From Burkholderia aenigmatica (GTDB taxonomy: Bacteria > Pseudomonadota > Gammaproteobacteria > Burkholderiales > Burkholderiaceae): DNA of 64,000 nucleotides. The translations under genes and the position numbers were made by a program. A model generated the notes under the pieces. The model was not told the origin of the DNA. It did no database searches and worked only from the letters and a program-made list of their open reading frames with translations. The DNA lies in assembly GCF_902499175.1 (NCBI RefSeq), contig NZ_CABVQC010000011.1:62001-126000 (forward strand), in the 5' to 3' direction. This document shows, in pieces, positions 19,927 to 28,090 of this stretch (positions are counted from its first letter, which is position 1; every line of letters starts with the position of its first letter).

Positions 19927-20502
19927 ATGACCACCCGAACCGAAACCGCTGCCTACGAATCGCATCGCACCGCCCCGCGCGATGCCCGCGACACGGATCG
20001 CACGATGCCGCTCGCCACGGTCCGCACGCTGGCCGCCAGCGCGCACGTCGGGGATCTCGTGTTCATCCGCGTGCCGGCGCATGCGCCCCGCGACGCGGCC
20101 GGTGCGACGGGCTCGACGGGTGCATGGGCCAATCGCTTCGGCATCGTCGTCGACACATCGGGCGACGAGCCCGTGATCGCCGAATCCGCGTTTGCGTGGA
20201 CGAAGCTCACGCCACTGTCGCGCTTCGTCGCCCGTACCGACGGCGGGCGCATCGCGCTGGCGCGCCGCGTCTCGGCACCGACCGCCGATGCGCAGCGTCA
20301 GGTGCACGCAACAGCGGAACAGCGGATCGACGCGCTGCTCGGCAACCGCTTCAACCTGCGGACACGGCGCGGGTTCTGCGCGGACTACGTGAGCGACGTG
20401 CTCGGTGCCGACCGCGACACGACGCCGGCCGCACTGCTGCGCAGCGGCACGCTGTCACTCGAATTCGACGGGATCGTGTTCGATCCCGGCCGGCAGTCAT
20501 AA
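19927..20502 (+). CDS. Permuted papain-like (YaeF/YiiX-type) fold protein, possibly inactive
   Basis: A 191-residue protein with features of permuted NlpC/papain-like amidases: GDLVFIRVP near residue 40, a glycine-isoleucine-valine strand (NRFGIVVDTSG), then a glutamate strand (PVIAESAFAWT) and a C-terminal cysteine in GFCADYVSDVLG (Cys151). In the active family the first strand normally starts with a histidine (HxGI); here the residue is Arg-Phe, so the catalytic histidine seems absent. It may be a degenerate or binding-only member. No signal peptide is visible. ATG 19927 follows a GGAG-like site; the frame extends to 19900. A strong terminator follows. Confidence 0.5.
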   Translation: MTTRTETAAYESHRTAPRDARDTDRTMPLATVRTLAASAHVGDLVFIRVPAHAPRDAAGATGSTGAWANRFGIVVDTSGDEPVIAESAFAWTKLTPLSRFVARTDGGRIALARRVSAPTADAQRQVHATAEQRIDALLGNRFNLRTRRGFCADYVSDVLGADRDTTPAALLRSGTLSLEFDGIVFDPGRQS

Positions 20503-20620
20503 CAGGCGCGCTCAGGGAGACCGGATAACAACAAGAACGACAACACAAAAAAGCAGCGACGGGCTGGCTGGAGGGCCGTGCACGGGGTCGTCACCGACGA
20601 CGCGAAGCCCGATCGCTTTT

Positions 20621-20654
20621 TCCGCCGGACAGGCATCCTGTCCGGCGGAATTTT
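20621..20654 (+). terminator. Intrinsic terminator before the right pca module
   Basis: A perfect 13-bp stem (20621-20633 with 20637-20649), a 3-nt loop and a short T-run (20651-20654). It ends transcription of the papain-like gene and insulates pcaHG from it. Confidence 0.85.
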
Positions 20655-20670
20655 CATTGGCGCGTCGAAC

Positions 20671-20723
20671 ATAACGAATGGTTATACGATTCGTGAAAAA
20701 AGGTCATTTTGCATAACTTTCCG
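20671..20723 (+). promoter_or_regulatory. pca control module, right copy (pcaHG promoter)
   Basis: ATAACGAATGGTTAT (20671-20685) is the likely PcaQ site, followed at identical spacing by CATTTTGCATAACTTTCCG (20705-20723), which may hold the -10 (CATAAC). It ends 54 bp before the pcaH start codon. PcaQ is known to bind ATAACC-type palindromes in related bacteria. Confidence 0.75.
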
Positions 20724-20777
20724 GATTGGCTAAAGTCCTGCCATCCCCTTCGCGAAATACCTATCAGGAGACGCCCG

Positions 20778-21485
20778 ATGGATTCCCCCACGATCCTCAC
20801 GCCGCGCGACTGGCCCTCGCATCCGGCCTATGTCCACCCCGAGTACCGTTCGTCCGTGAAGCGCGGCCCGACCCGCCCGCTGATCCCGCTGAAGGAGAAA
20901 CTGCGCGACCAGTACGCGCCGGTCTACGGCGCCGAAGATCTCGGCGCGCTCGACCATGACCTGACGAAGAATGCCGTGAAGAACGGCGAGCCGCTCGGCG
21001 AGCGCATGGTCGTCACGGGCCGCGTGCTCGACGAAGGCGGCAAGCCCGTGCGCAACACGCTCGTCGAGGTGTGGCAGGCGAACGCGGCCGGCCGCTACGT
21101 GCACAAGGTCGACCAGCACGACGCGCCGCTCGACCCGAACTTCCTCGGCGCGGGCCGCTGCCTGACCGACAACGAAGGCCGCTACCGCTTCCTGACGATC
21201 AAGCCGGGCGCGTATCCGTGGGGCAACCATCCGAATGCGTGGCGCCCGAATCACATCCATTTCTCGCTGTTCGGCGATTACTTCGGTTCGCGTCTCGTCA
21301 CGCAGATGTACTTCCCCGGCGACCCGCTGCTCGCGTACGACCCGATCTTCCAGGGCACGCCCGAGGCCGCGCGCGATCGCCTGATCTCGCGCTTCTCGAT
21401 GGACATCACCGAAGAAGGCTATGCGCTCGGCTACGAATTCGACATCGTGCTGCGCGGCCGCGACGCTACCCCGATGGAGCGCTGA
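20778..21485 (+). CDS. pcaH: Protocatechuate 3,4-dioxygenase beta subunit
   Basis: A 235-residue subunit carrying the catalytic Fe(III). It opens the ring of protocatechuate between the two hydroxyls to give 3-carboxy-cis,cis-muconate, the first step of the beta-ketoadipate pathway. The four iron ligands are visible: Tyr107 (GRYVHK), Tyr146 (KPGAYPW), His159 and His161 (RPNHIHFS), each one lower than in the Pseudomonas putida numbering of the subunit. The ATG at 20778 follows AGGAG (20767-20771). The gene is followed 3 bp later by pcaG; both need PcaQ. Confidence 0.97.
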   Translation: MDSPTILTPRDWPSHPAYVHPEYRSSVKRGPTRPLIPLKEKLRDQYAPVYGAEDLGALDHDLTKNAVKNGEPLGERMVVTGRVLDEGGKPVRNTLVEVWQANAAGRYVHKVDQHDAPLDPNFLGAGRCLTDNEGRYRFLTIKPGAYPWGNHPNAWRPNHIHFSLFGDYFGSRLVTQMYFPGDPLLAYDPIFQGTPEAARDRLISRFSMDITEEGYALGYEFDIVLRGRDATPMER

Positions 21486-21488
21486 ACC

Positions 21489-22082
21489 ATGACGACGCTG
21501 AAACAAACCCCTTCGCAGACGGTCGGCCCGTACTTCGCGTACGGCCTGTGCCCGCAGCAATACGACTACGACCTGAAGAGCCTGTTCACGCCGACGATCG
21601 CCGCGGCCCACGCCGAAGGCGAGCACGTGCTGCTGGTCGGCCAGGTGTTCGACGGCGACGGCAACGTCGTCGGCGATGCGGTGCTCGAATTCACGCAGGT
21701 GGACGGCGCGGGCCGCTACCCCGCGTCGCGCGACGACATCGCGAAATCCGGCTTCACGGGCTTCGCGCGGGTCGGCACCGGCACCGATGCGCAGCAGCGC
21801 TTCGTTGTCGAGACGGTGAAGCCGGGCCGCCTCGCCGCCGACGAAGCGCCGCACATCAACGTGACCGTGATGATGCGCGGGATCCTCACCCATGCGTTCA
21901 CGCGCGTGTACTTCGACGACGAAGCCGCCGCGAACGCGGCCGACCCCGTGCTGAACGCGGTGCCGGCCGAGCGCCGCGCGACGCTCGTCGCGAAACGCGA
22001 CGCGCAGCCGGGCCGCCCGGTGGTCTACCGCTTCGACATCCGCATGCAGGGGCCGGACGAAACGGTGTTCTTCGACGTGTGA
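21489..22082 (+). CDS. pcaG: Protocatechuate 3,4-dioxygenase alpha subunit
   Basis: A 197-residue alpha subunit, start TPSQTVGPYFAYGL typical of PcaG. It has the same fold as PcaH but lacks the iron ligands and forms part of the active-site wall in the (alpha-beta-Fe) oligomer. It starts 3 bp after the pcaH stop codon, so the subunits are made together. A strong terminator follows at 22124-22169. No other pca genes (pcaB, C, D, I, J) are in the window. Confidence 0.97.
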   Translation: MTTLKQTPSQTVGPYFAYGLCPQQYDYDLKSLFTPTIAAAHAEGEHVLLVGQVFDGDGNVVGDAVLEFTQVDGAGRYPASRDDIAKSGFTGFARVGTGTDAQQRFVVETVKPGRLAADEAPHINVTVMMRGILTHAFTRVYFDDEAAANAADPVLNAVPAERRATLVAKRDAQPGRPVVYRFDIRMQGPDETVFFDV

Positions 22083-22123
22083 CGCGCGAGCCGGCGCACG
22101 CCGGCATCGCCTGCTCCCGCACC

Positions 22124-22169
22124 GCCGTGTGGCGCGATTCCGACAGGTATCGCGCCACACGGCGTTTTT
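22124..22169 (+). terminator. pcaHG intrinsic terminator
   Basis: A perfect 15-bp stem (22124-22138 with 22149-22163), 10-nt loop, then G and a five-T run (22165-22169). Located 41 bp after pcaG. Confidence 0.9.
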
Positions 22170-22404
22170 CGTGCTCCGTCGCCATCATTCGATGCTGCGG
22201 CGCATCGCGCCTGGTCATCAGCACCGACGCCCATTGCCAGGGGCTTCTGCCCCTGCATCGAACGCACGATTGAAACGCATGCTGCTGCAACCGCACATGA
22301 GTCGCGCGTCCCGCGGGATTTCGTTTGCGCGTTATGCGGCGTATTCTTCGCTATCCACAACGAGTCAACGAGATTGAATCGGAAGAAGCAACAATTACGC
22401 ATGT

Positions 22405-22444
22405 AATGCGCGACACTGTCCGACAGGCCATGCGCGCATTTTTT
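22405..22444 (+). terminator. Rightward intrinsic terminator, no protein gene upstream
   Basis: AATGCGCG (22405-22412) pairs with CGCGCATT (22433-22440), followed by a six-T run (22439-22444). Confidence 0.6.
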
Positions 22445-22462
22445 CTGACCGAGTGCCTTTAA

Positions 22463-22498
22463 ACGCGTCTGACCGAAATTGGCAGGCGCGTATTTTTT
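22463..22498 (+). terminator. Second tandem rightward terminator
   Basis: Arms 22463-22471 and 22483-22491 pair over 9 bp with one G-U pair, followed by A and six T (22493-22498). The opposite strand has only a weak T-run, so it favours the rightward direction but could also help end the leftward AraC transcript. Confidence 0.6.
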
Positions 22499-22543
22499 GG
22501 CGGCCACCCGCGCATCGGCGTGACGCGCGCGGATTCCGTCCGG

Positions 22544-23323
22544 TTAGCGCCGAATCTCAAGATACCGGCTCGGCGTATCGCCTAGGATGCGGCGAAACGC
22601 CGACGTGAACGCGCTTGCGCTCGCGTACCCGAGATCGAGTGCGACGCGCGTCACCGATTGCCCGTCGCTCAGGCGCGCGATCGCCGCGAGCATGCACACC
22701 TGCTGGCGCCATGCGGCAAAACTCACGCCTGTCTGCGCGCGGAACTGCCGCGTGAACGTGCGGCGGCTCAAGCCGGCGTCGGCGGCCACCTGGTCGAGAT
22801 CGGCCGCGATCGACGGCGACGCGAGCAGGTGCCGGCATACCTTCGCCAGCCGTGCGTCGGCCGGCAGCGGCGCATGCAGCGACAGGCGCGGCATCGTCGC
22901 GATTTCCGCGACCAGCAGCGCCATCAGCTTGCCCGCGCGTCCGTCGACGTCATACAGGGCCGGCAGGTCGATTGCGTCGTCGATCAGTTGCCGCAGCAGC
23001 GCCGATACGCCGTACACGCCGCACTGCTCGGGCAGGCCCGCTTCCTGCGCGGCATCGCCGGACACGAAGGTGTTCAGCATCGTGACCGGCCCGGTCATCG
23101 TCATTTCGTGCGGCACGCCGGCCGGCACCCAGCACGCGCGCTGCGGCGGCACCAGCCAGCGCCCGTGCGGCGTCGACACGCTGATCGTGCCGCGCGACGC
23201 GAACGCGAATTGCCCGCGCCCGTGCGCGTGCGCCGGAAACGTCGTGCCGGCCGCATAGTCGTTTGCGGTCACGACCACGCTCCGGGGAATGTGTTCGTAG
23301 GGGTCTAGCAGCGTATTTCTCAC
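22544..23323 (-). CDS. AraC-family regulator with N-terminal cupin
   Basis: About 259 residues. The N-terminal half is a cupin sensor (FPAHAHGRGQFAFASRG) and the C-terminal half contains two helix-turn-helix units (AADLDQVAADAGLSRRTFTR and VTRVALDLGYASASAFTSAF). I chose the GTG at 23323 since family members start close to the NTLLDPYEHIPR segment; an ATG at 23419 would give 291 residues with a non-conserved basic extension. It is divergent from an alpha/beta hydrolase, a likely target. Effector unknown. Confidence 0.8.
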   Translation of the reverse strand: MRNTLLDPYEHIPRSVVVTANDYAAGTTFPAHAHGRGQFAFASRGTISVSTPHGRWLVPPQRACWVPAGVPHEMTMTGPVTMLNTFVSGDAAQEAGLPEQCGVYGVSALLRQLIDDAIDLPALYDVDGRAGKLMALLVAEIATMPRLSLHAPLPADARLAKVCRHLLASPSIAADLDQVAADAGLSRRTFTRQFRAQTGVSFAAWRQQVCMLAAIARLSDGQSVTRVALDLGYASASAFTSAFRRILGDTPSRYLEIRR

Positions 23324-23465
23324 GGCCCGAATTCCATCATCAATGACCCGATATCGAAGGCGGGTCTCCTTCGCTCGATTTACGATCCGCTCCACCCTTG
23401 CGCGACCAGACGGCCGCAAGACCCGTCGGCCTGATCGGCCGGATCACCACTGCATCGGAGCGGAC

Positions 23466-24245
23466 ATGCCGAATACGTTTCATCGCGTGGGGGACGGCCC
23501 CCACCCTGTTCTTGTACTGCCCGGCTGGTTCGGCGACGCCCACGCATTCGAACCCGTCGAAGCGTGGCTATCGCGCGAACACTTCAGCTATGTCTTCATG
23601 GACTACCGAGGTTACGGCCGCCTGCGCGACGCTGCGGGCGACTACACGATCGACGAGATCGCCGCCGACGCGCTTGCACTGGCCGACTCACTCGATTTCG
23701 CGACCTTCAGCATCGTCGGCCACTCGATGGGTGCGATGGCGGCCGAGAAAATCGCCGTCATGGCGCCCGAGCGCGTGCGCGCGCTGGCGCCGATCACGCC
23801 TGTGCCTAGCGGCGGCCTGCCGTTCGACGCGGAGAAACGCGCGCTATTCGAGCGCGCCGCCGACCACATCGCCGATCGCCGGACCATCATCGACCGCAGC
23901 ACCGGCGGCCGGCTGCCAGCCGCCTGGGTCGAGTGGAAAGCCGCGTATTCGGCAGCCCGTTCGTCGCCGCCGGCGTTCGGCGCGTACTTCCGCGCGTGGG
24001 CCGATACGGATTTCAGCGACGAGATCGCGGGCATCCATCCGGTGAAAGTGCTGATCGGAGAGCACGATCCGGCGTTCGACACCGCGCTGATGGCCCGCAC
24101 CTACCTGCGACGCTATCCGCTCGCCACCGTCGACGTGCTGCGCAATGCCGGCCACTACCCGATGAACGAGACGCCGCTCGCACTGGTCACGGCGATGGAA
24201 GCGTTCCTGCTCGCCGTGACGGCGAACCCTGTCGGCAACCACTGA
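23466..24245 (+). CDS. Alpha/beta hydrolase
   Basis: A 259-residue serine hydrolase. It has the nucleophile elbow GHSMG (Ser87), an oxyanion-region PGWFGDAH near residue 18, an acidic residue in IGEHDPAFD (about 200) and the catalytic histidine in NAGHYPMNE (His230). The fold is that of small esterases and ring-cleavage hydrolases; the substrate cannot be named. It is divergent from an AraC regulator, with 142 bp between them. Confidence 0.75.
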   Translation: MPNTFHRVGDGPHPVLVLPGWFGDAHAFEPVEAWLSREHFSYVFMDYRGYGRLRDAAGDYTIDEIAADALALADSLDFATFSIVGHSMGAMAAEKIAVMAPERVRALAPITPVPSGGLPFDAEKRALFERAADHIADRRTIIDRSTGGRLPAAWVEWKAAYSAARSSPPAFGAYFRAWADTDFSDEIAGIHPVKVLIGEHDPAFDTALMARTYLRRYPLATVDVLRNAGHYPMNETPLALVTAMEAFLLAVTANPVGNH

Positions 24246-24283
24246 CGACGCGCGGCATGCAAGCGGCATGGCAGTAACGCGCA

Positions 24284-25111
24284 TCACCGCAACATGAACG
24301 ACATCGCCGACAAACTGTTCAGCGTGCGCACCACATGCTCGACCGAAGGCCCGTCGAAGCGCAGCGTCACCGCATCGACGCGCTCGAGCGACGGCAGCAC
24401 GCAGAACAGGTCGGCCAGCGCCGCCGTCTGCACGCGCAGCGTGCACGCGGCCGGCGCGGGGCGATGGGCGCCCGCGCGCACACCGGCCGACACTGCCTGC
24501 GCCACCGCGCCGCGCGCCGCGGTTGCGATCCGCGCACAGGACGCGGCGGGCGTGAGCGTATCGCCGCTCGATGCGCCGCCGGCGGTCTTGACCGTCTCGA
24601 AATGCGCATCGGGAAACAGCGGCTGCGTTTCTTCCGCGAACACGTCGTCGCCCGTGGCCAGCGCGACGTGCGCACCGTATTCGCGTGCCAGCGCGCCGTA
24701 CAGCCCGGCTTCGCCGAGCTCGACGCCATTCAGCCACACCTGTGTGAACGCGAAGCCGTTGATCGTGTGCGCGAGTACGCCGCGCGTCTGCGATTTCGCG
24801 TGATAGCCGATCATGAACACGAGGTCGGGCTGCTGTTCGAGGCCCGCCATCATCCCGAGCATGCGCGGCTTGCCGAGCACGACACGCGCACGCGCATCGA
24901 GCCCGTCGGGCAGCAGGTTGCGAAAGCCGCCGTGCGAATCGTTGACCCACACGGCCTGCGCGCCGCCCATGAACGCGCCTTCGATCGCCGCGTTCGCCTC
25001 GGCGGTCATCCAGCGGCGCGCGCGTTCGTATTCCGGATTGCCGGCGCGTGTCTGCTCGGTGGCGAATACGCCGGCGACGCCTTCGATGTCGGTCGAAATC
25101 AGGATCTTCAT
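24284..25111 (-). CDS. DppA-type D-aminopeptidase (peptidase M55)
   Basis: A 275-residue zinc D-aminopeptidase. Zinc-ligand positions known from Bacillus DppA are matched exactly: Asp8 and Glu10 (STDIEGVAG), His60 (NDSHGG), His104 (IGYHAKS) and a glutamate in NGVELGEAG near 131-134; the catalytic His115 (LAHTIN) is present. It removes N-terminal D-residues from peptides, for example D-Ala-D-Ala from cell wall. Its ATG overlaps the dmpA stop (ATGA), so it is the last gene of the peptide operon. Cytoplasmic, acting on imported peptides. Confidence 0.9.
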   Translation of the reverse strand: MKILISTDIEGVAGVFATEQTRAGNPEYERARRWMTAEANAAIEGAFMGGAQAVWVNDSHGGFRNLLPDGLDARARVVLGKPRMLGMMAGLEQQPDLVFMIGYHAKSQTRGVLAHTINGFAFTQVWLNGVELGEAGLYGALAREYGAHVALATGDDVFAEETQPLFPDAHFETVKTAGGASSGDTLTPAASCARIATAARGAVAQAVSAGVRAGAHRPAPAACTLRVQTAALADLFCVLPSLERVDAVTLRFDGPSVEHVVRTLNSLSAMSFMLR

Positions 25112-26190
25112 GACTGGGTAAGACGTCCTTCGTGGCCTACGTTGAACAGGCGATCGAGATCGGGCACCGCATCGCGCAGCGATTGCCGCACGTGGCCGTC
25201 GCGCCCGGCCACCGTCACGGCCTGCAGCAACGCGTCGGCGATCGCGTGCTCGACGCTTTCGGCCGCGGCCATGAACAGCGGATCGAGCGCCGCATCCGCG
25301 ACGAGGGCCGGCAGCGCGATGGTCGATGCGTCGTGCGCGATCGTGTATGCGGTGGAAAATGCGAGCGCGATGTCGCCGCTGCCGTGCCCGTAGACCGAGC
25401 CCGTGCGGGCCAGCCCCGCGCCCGCACGGCGCGCGAGCCGCGACAGTTGCCGTGCATCGAGCGGCGCATCGGTGGCCAGCAACAGGATGATCGAGCCCTG
25501 CTCGGGCGGTGCCGCGTGCGCGGCCTCGGCCGCACGCCGTTGCGCGACGATGCGCCCGAGCGGCACGCCGCCGAGCGTCAGCATCGGCAGCCGGCCGAAA
25601 TTCGCAAGTACAAGTGCGCCGACCGTATAGGGCCGCCCGGCCGCGACAGCAACGCGCGACGCCGAACCGATTCCGCCCTTCAGGTCGAAACACGACATCC
25701 CGCGCCCGGCGCCCACCGCGCCGCGTGCGACGTCACGCGATGCCGCGCGGCACGCGTCGTCGTAATGCGCGGCCGTGACCGCGAACGCCTGGATATCGTT
25801 CAGGTAGCCGTCGTTGCACTCGAACACGAGCGGGTTGACGGTCGACCAGTCGCGGCCGATTGACGGATTCGCCGCGATCGCCGCGCGAATCTGTGCCTGC
25901 GCGACCGCGCCGACACCGAACGTATTGGTCAGCGCGATCGGCGTATCGAGCGTGCCGAGCTCGTCGACCTGCACGAGCCCGACGCTCTTGCCGAAACCGT
26001 TGATCACGGCAGCCCCGGCCGGCACCTTGCTGCGGTATACGTCGCCCGGATGCGGCTTCACGACGGTCACGCCCGTCTGCACGTTGTCCGCATCGATCGT
26101 GCAATGGCCGACCGTCACGCCCGGCACGTCGGCGATCGTGCCGCGCGGCCCGGCCGGCAGCGTCGCCGTCCACATCGGTGCGATGCGCAT
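25108..26190 (-). CDS. DmpA-family P1 aminopeptidase
   Basis: A 360-residue self-cleaving hydrolase of the DmpA/BapA family, aminopeptidases able to release D-residues or beta-residues. The family's processing site, Gly-Ser in GHGSGDIALAFST (Ser271), is present; cleavage would yield a large and a small subunit with Ser271 as nucleophile. The N-terminus (ADVPGVTVGHCTI) is typical. Both ends overlap neighbours by four bases (gsiD-type permease upstream, DppA downstream), so it is translated in step with the importer. No signal peptide, so cytoplasmic. Confidence 0.9.
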   Translation of the reverse strand: MRIAPMWTATLPAGPRGTIADVPGVTVGHCTIDADNVQTGVTVVKPHPGDVYRSKVPAGAAVINGFGKSVGLVQVDELGTLDTPIALTNTFGVGAVAQAQIRAAIAANPSIGRDWSTVNPLVFECNDGYLNDIQAFAVTAAHYDDACRAASRDVARGAVGAGRGMSCFDLKGGIGSASRVAVAAGRPYTVGALVLANFGRLPMLTLGGVPLGRIVAQRRAAEAAHAAPPEQGSIILLLATDAPLDARQLSRLARRAGAGLARTGSVYGHGSGDIALAFSTAYTIAHDASTIALPALVADAALDPLFMAAAESVEHAIADALLQAVTVAGRDGHVRQSLRDAVPDLDRLFNVGHEGRLTQS

Positions 26191-27083
26191 CAGCGGCGCT
26201 CCAGCTTCGGATCGAGCGCGTCGCGCAGCCCGTCGCCGAGCAGGTTGAACGCGAGCACGGTCAGGAAGATCGCGAGGCTCGGGAAGATCGCGATGTGCGG
26301 CGCCGTCACCATGTCCGCGCGCGCTTCGTTGAGCATCGCGCCCCACTCCGGCGTCGGCGGCTGCGCGCCGAGCCCGAGGAACGACAGGCTCGCGGCCGTG
26401 ATGATCGACGTGCCGATCCGCATCGTGAAGTAGACGACGACCGACGACACCGTGCCCGGCAGGATGTGCCGCATGATGATCGTCCAGTCCGATGCGCCGA
26501 TGCTGCGCGCGGCCTCGACATAGGTCATGTGCTTGAGCATCAGCGTGTTGCCGCGCACGAGCCGCGCGAACGCCGGGATGCTGAAGATCGCGACCGCGCA
26601 GATCACGTTGATCATCCCGTTGCCGAGGATCGCGACCACGCCGATCGCGAGCAGGATGCCCGGGAACGCGAACAGCACGTCGGCCACGCGCATCGTGATG
26701 CGGTCCCACCAGCCTTCGTAGTAGCCGGCGAGCAGCCCGAAGAACGTGCCGATCACCGCGCCGAGCGCGACCGAGAAGAAGCCGGCCGCGAGCGAGATGC
26801 GCGTGCCCGCGATGATCCGGCTGAAGATGTCGCGGCCCAGCGAATCGACACCGAACCAGTGCACGGCCGACGGCCCCGCGTTCAGCGCATCGTAGTCGAA
26901 ATAGTTTTCCGGATCGAACGGCGCGATGTGCGGGCCGACGAACGCCAGCACGACGAGCGCCAGCACGAAGCCGCCCGCGACGAGCGCGACGGTCTGCTTG
27001 CGGAACTTGCGCCAGAATTCGCGCCACGGTGTGCGGATCGCAGTCGTTGCGGCCGGCGCCGCGGGCTGGACAGTCGCGTTCAT
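26190..27083 (-). CDS. gsiD: Peptide ABC transporter permease (GsiD/DppC type)
   Basis: A 297-residue inner-membrane permease with six helices and the DppC-type N-terminal extension ([18 protein letters not shown]). The ATPase-coupling EAA loop is visible ([20 protein letters not shown]). It pairs with the GsiC-type permease encoded just upstream with a 7-bp gap. Assignment to gsi rather than dpp rests on the neighbouring isoaspartyl peptidase and double ATPase, as in E. coli iaaA-gsiABCD. Confidence 0.9.
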   Translation of the reverse strand: MNATVQPAAPAATTAIRTPWREFWRKFRKQTVALVAGGFVLALVVLAFVGPHIAPFDPENYFDYDALNAGPSAVHWFGVDSLGRDIFSRIIAGTRISLAAGFFSVALGAVIGTFFGLLAGYYEGWWDRITMRVADVLFAFPGILLAIGVVAILGNGMINVICAVAIFSIPAFARLVRGNTLMLKHMTYVEAARSIGASDWTIIMRHILPGTVSSVVVYFTMRIGTSIITAASLSFLGLGAQPPTPEWGAMLNEARADMVTAPHIAIFPSLAIFLTVLAFNLLGDGLRDALDPKLERR

Positions 27084-27090
27084 GCGCGCC

Positions 27091-28011
27091 TCACTTGAAC
27101 CGGATGGTCGGGTTGATGACCGCGTACAGCACGTCGACGGTCAGGTTGATCAGGATGAACTCGAGCGAAAACAGCAACACGATCGCCTGGATCACCGGGT
27201 AGTCGCGCATCGTCACCGCGTCGACGAGCAGGCGCCCGAGCCCCGGCCAGTTGAACACGACCTCGACGACGATCGAGCCGCCGAGCAGGAAGCCGAACTG
27301 CAGCCCCATCATCGTGACGACCGGGATCATCGCGTTGCGCAGGCAGTGCTTGAGCACCACCGTCGGCTCGCGCACGCCCTTCGCGCGCGCGGTGCGCACG
27401 AAATCCTCGTTCAGCACCTCGACGAACGACGCCCGCGTGAAGCGCGCCATCACGGCCGCGACCGCGGCGCCGAGCGTCAGCGACGGCAGCACGTAGCTCT
27501 TCCACGAGCCGTCCGGCACGACCGGCAGCCAGCCGAGCTTCACCGAGAAAATTTCCATCAGCAGCATGCCCAGCGCGAACGCCGGGAACGAGATGCCCGA
27601 CACCGCGAGCGTCATGCCGAGGCGGTCGGGCCAGCGGTTGCGCCACACCGCCGACGCGATGCCGATCGCCATCCCGAAGGCCGTCGCCCACACCATGCTG
27701 ACGAGCGTCAGCAGCAGCGTCGGCATGAAGCGCTCGCCGATCTCGGTCGAGACCGGCCGCTTGCTGCGGGTCGACAGGCCGAAATCGCCGTGCGCGATCT
27801 TCACGAAGAAGTTCACGAACTGCGCGGGCAGCGGCTGGTCGAGGCCGAGATCGGTACGCACCAGCGCGACCGTCGCATCGTCGGCTTCGGGCCCGGCCGC
27901 GAGCCGCGCCGGATCGCCCGGCAGCAGGTGGACGAACAGAAACACCAGCACCGCGACGATCGCGAGCGTGGGCAGCAGGCCGAACAGGCGTTTGACGAGA
28001 AAATTCAGCAT
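27091..28011 (-). CDS. gsiC: Peptide ABC transporter permease (GsiC/DppB type)
   Basis: A 306-residue permease with an N-terminal hydrophobic helix ([20 protein letters not shown]), the long periplasmic loop characteristic of DppB-like proteins (GDPARLAAG and following) and the EAA loop ([20 protein letters not shown]). It forms the membrane channel with the GsiD-type partner. It lies 79 bp after the binding-protein gene. Confidence 0.9.
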   Translation of the reverse strand: MLNFLVKRLFGLLPTLAIVAVLVFLFVHLLPGDPARLAAGPEADDATVALVRTDLGLDQPLPAQFVNFFVKIAHGDFGLSTRSKRPVSTEIGERFMPTLLLTLVSMVWATAFGMAIGIASAVWRNRWPDRLGMTLAVSGISFPAFALGMLLMEIFSVKLGWLPVVPDGSWKSYVLPSLTLGAAVAAVMARFTRASFVEVLNEDFVRTARAKGVREPTVVLKHCLRNAMIPVVTMMGLQFGFLLGGSIVVEVVFNWPGLGRLLVDAVTMRDYPVIQAIVLLFSLEFILINLTVDVLYAVINPTIRFK

Positions 28012-28090
28012 GGGGCACCGATCGAATCAGCATGCCGGCGGCTGGCGCCGCCGGCACCGCGTGGCGGACGAGCCGCCGTCATCACCACTG

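Larger units (their letters stand above)
22083..22543. other. Intergenic region with three terminator-like hairpins
   Basis: Between pcaG and the convergent AraC gene. No protein gene seems likely. It carries the pcaHG terminator and two further rightward terminators (22405-22444, 22463-22498) with no rightward gene before them, raising the possibility of a small RNA. Confidence 0.5.
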
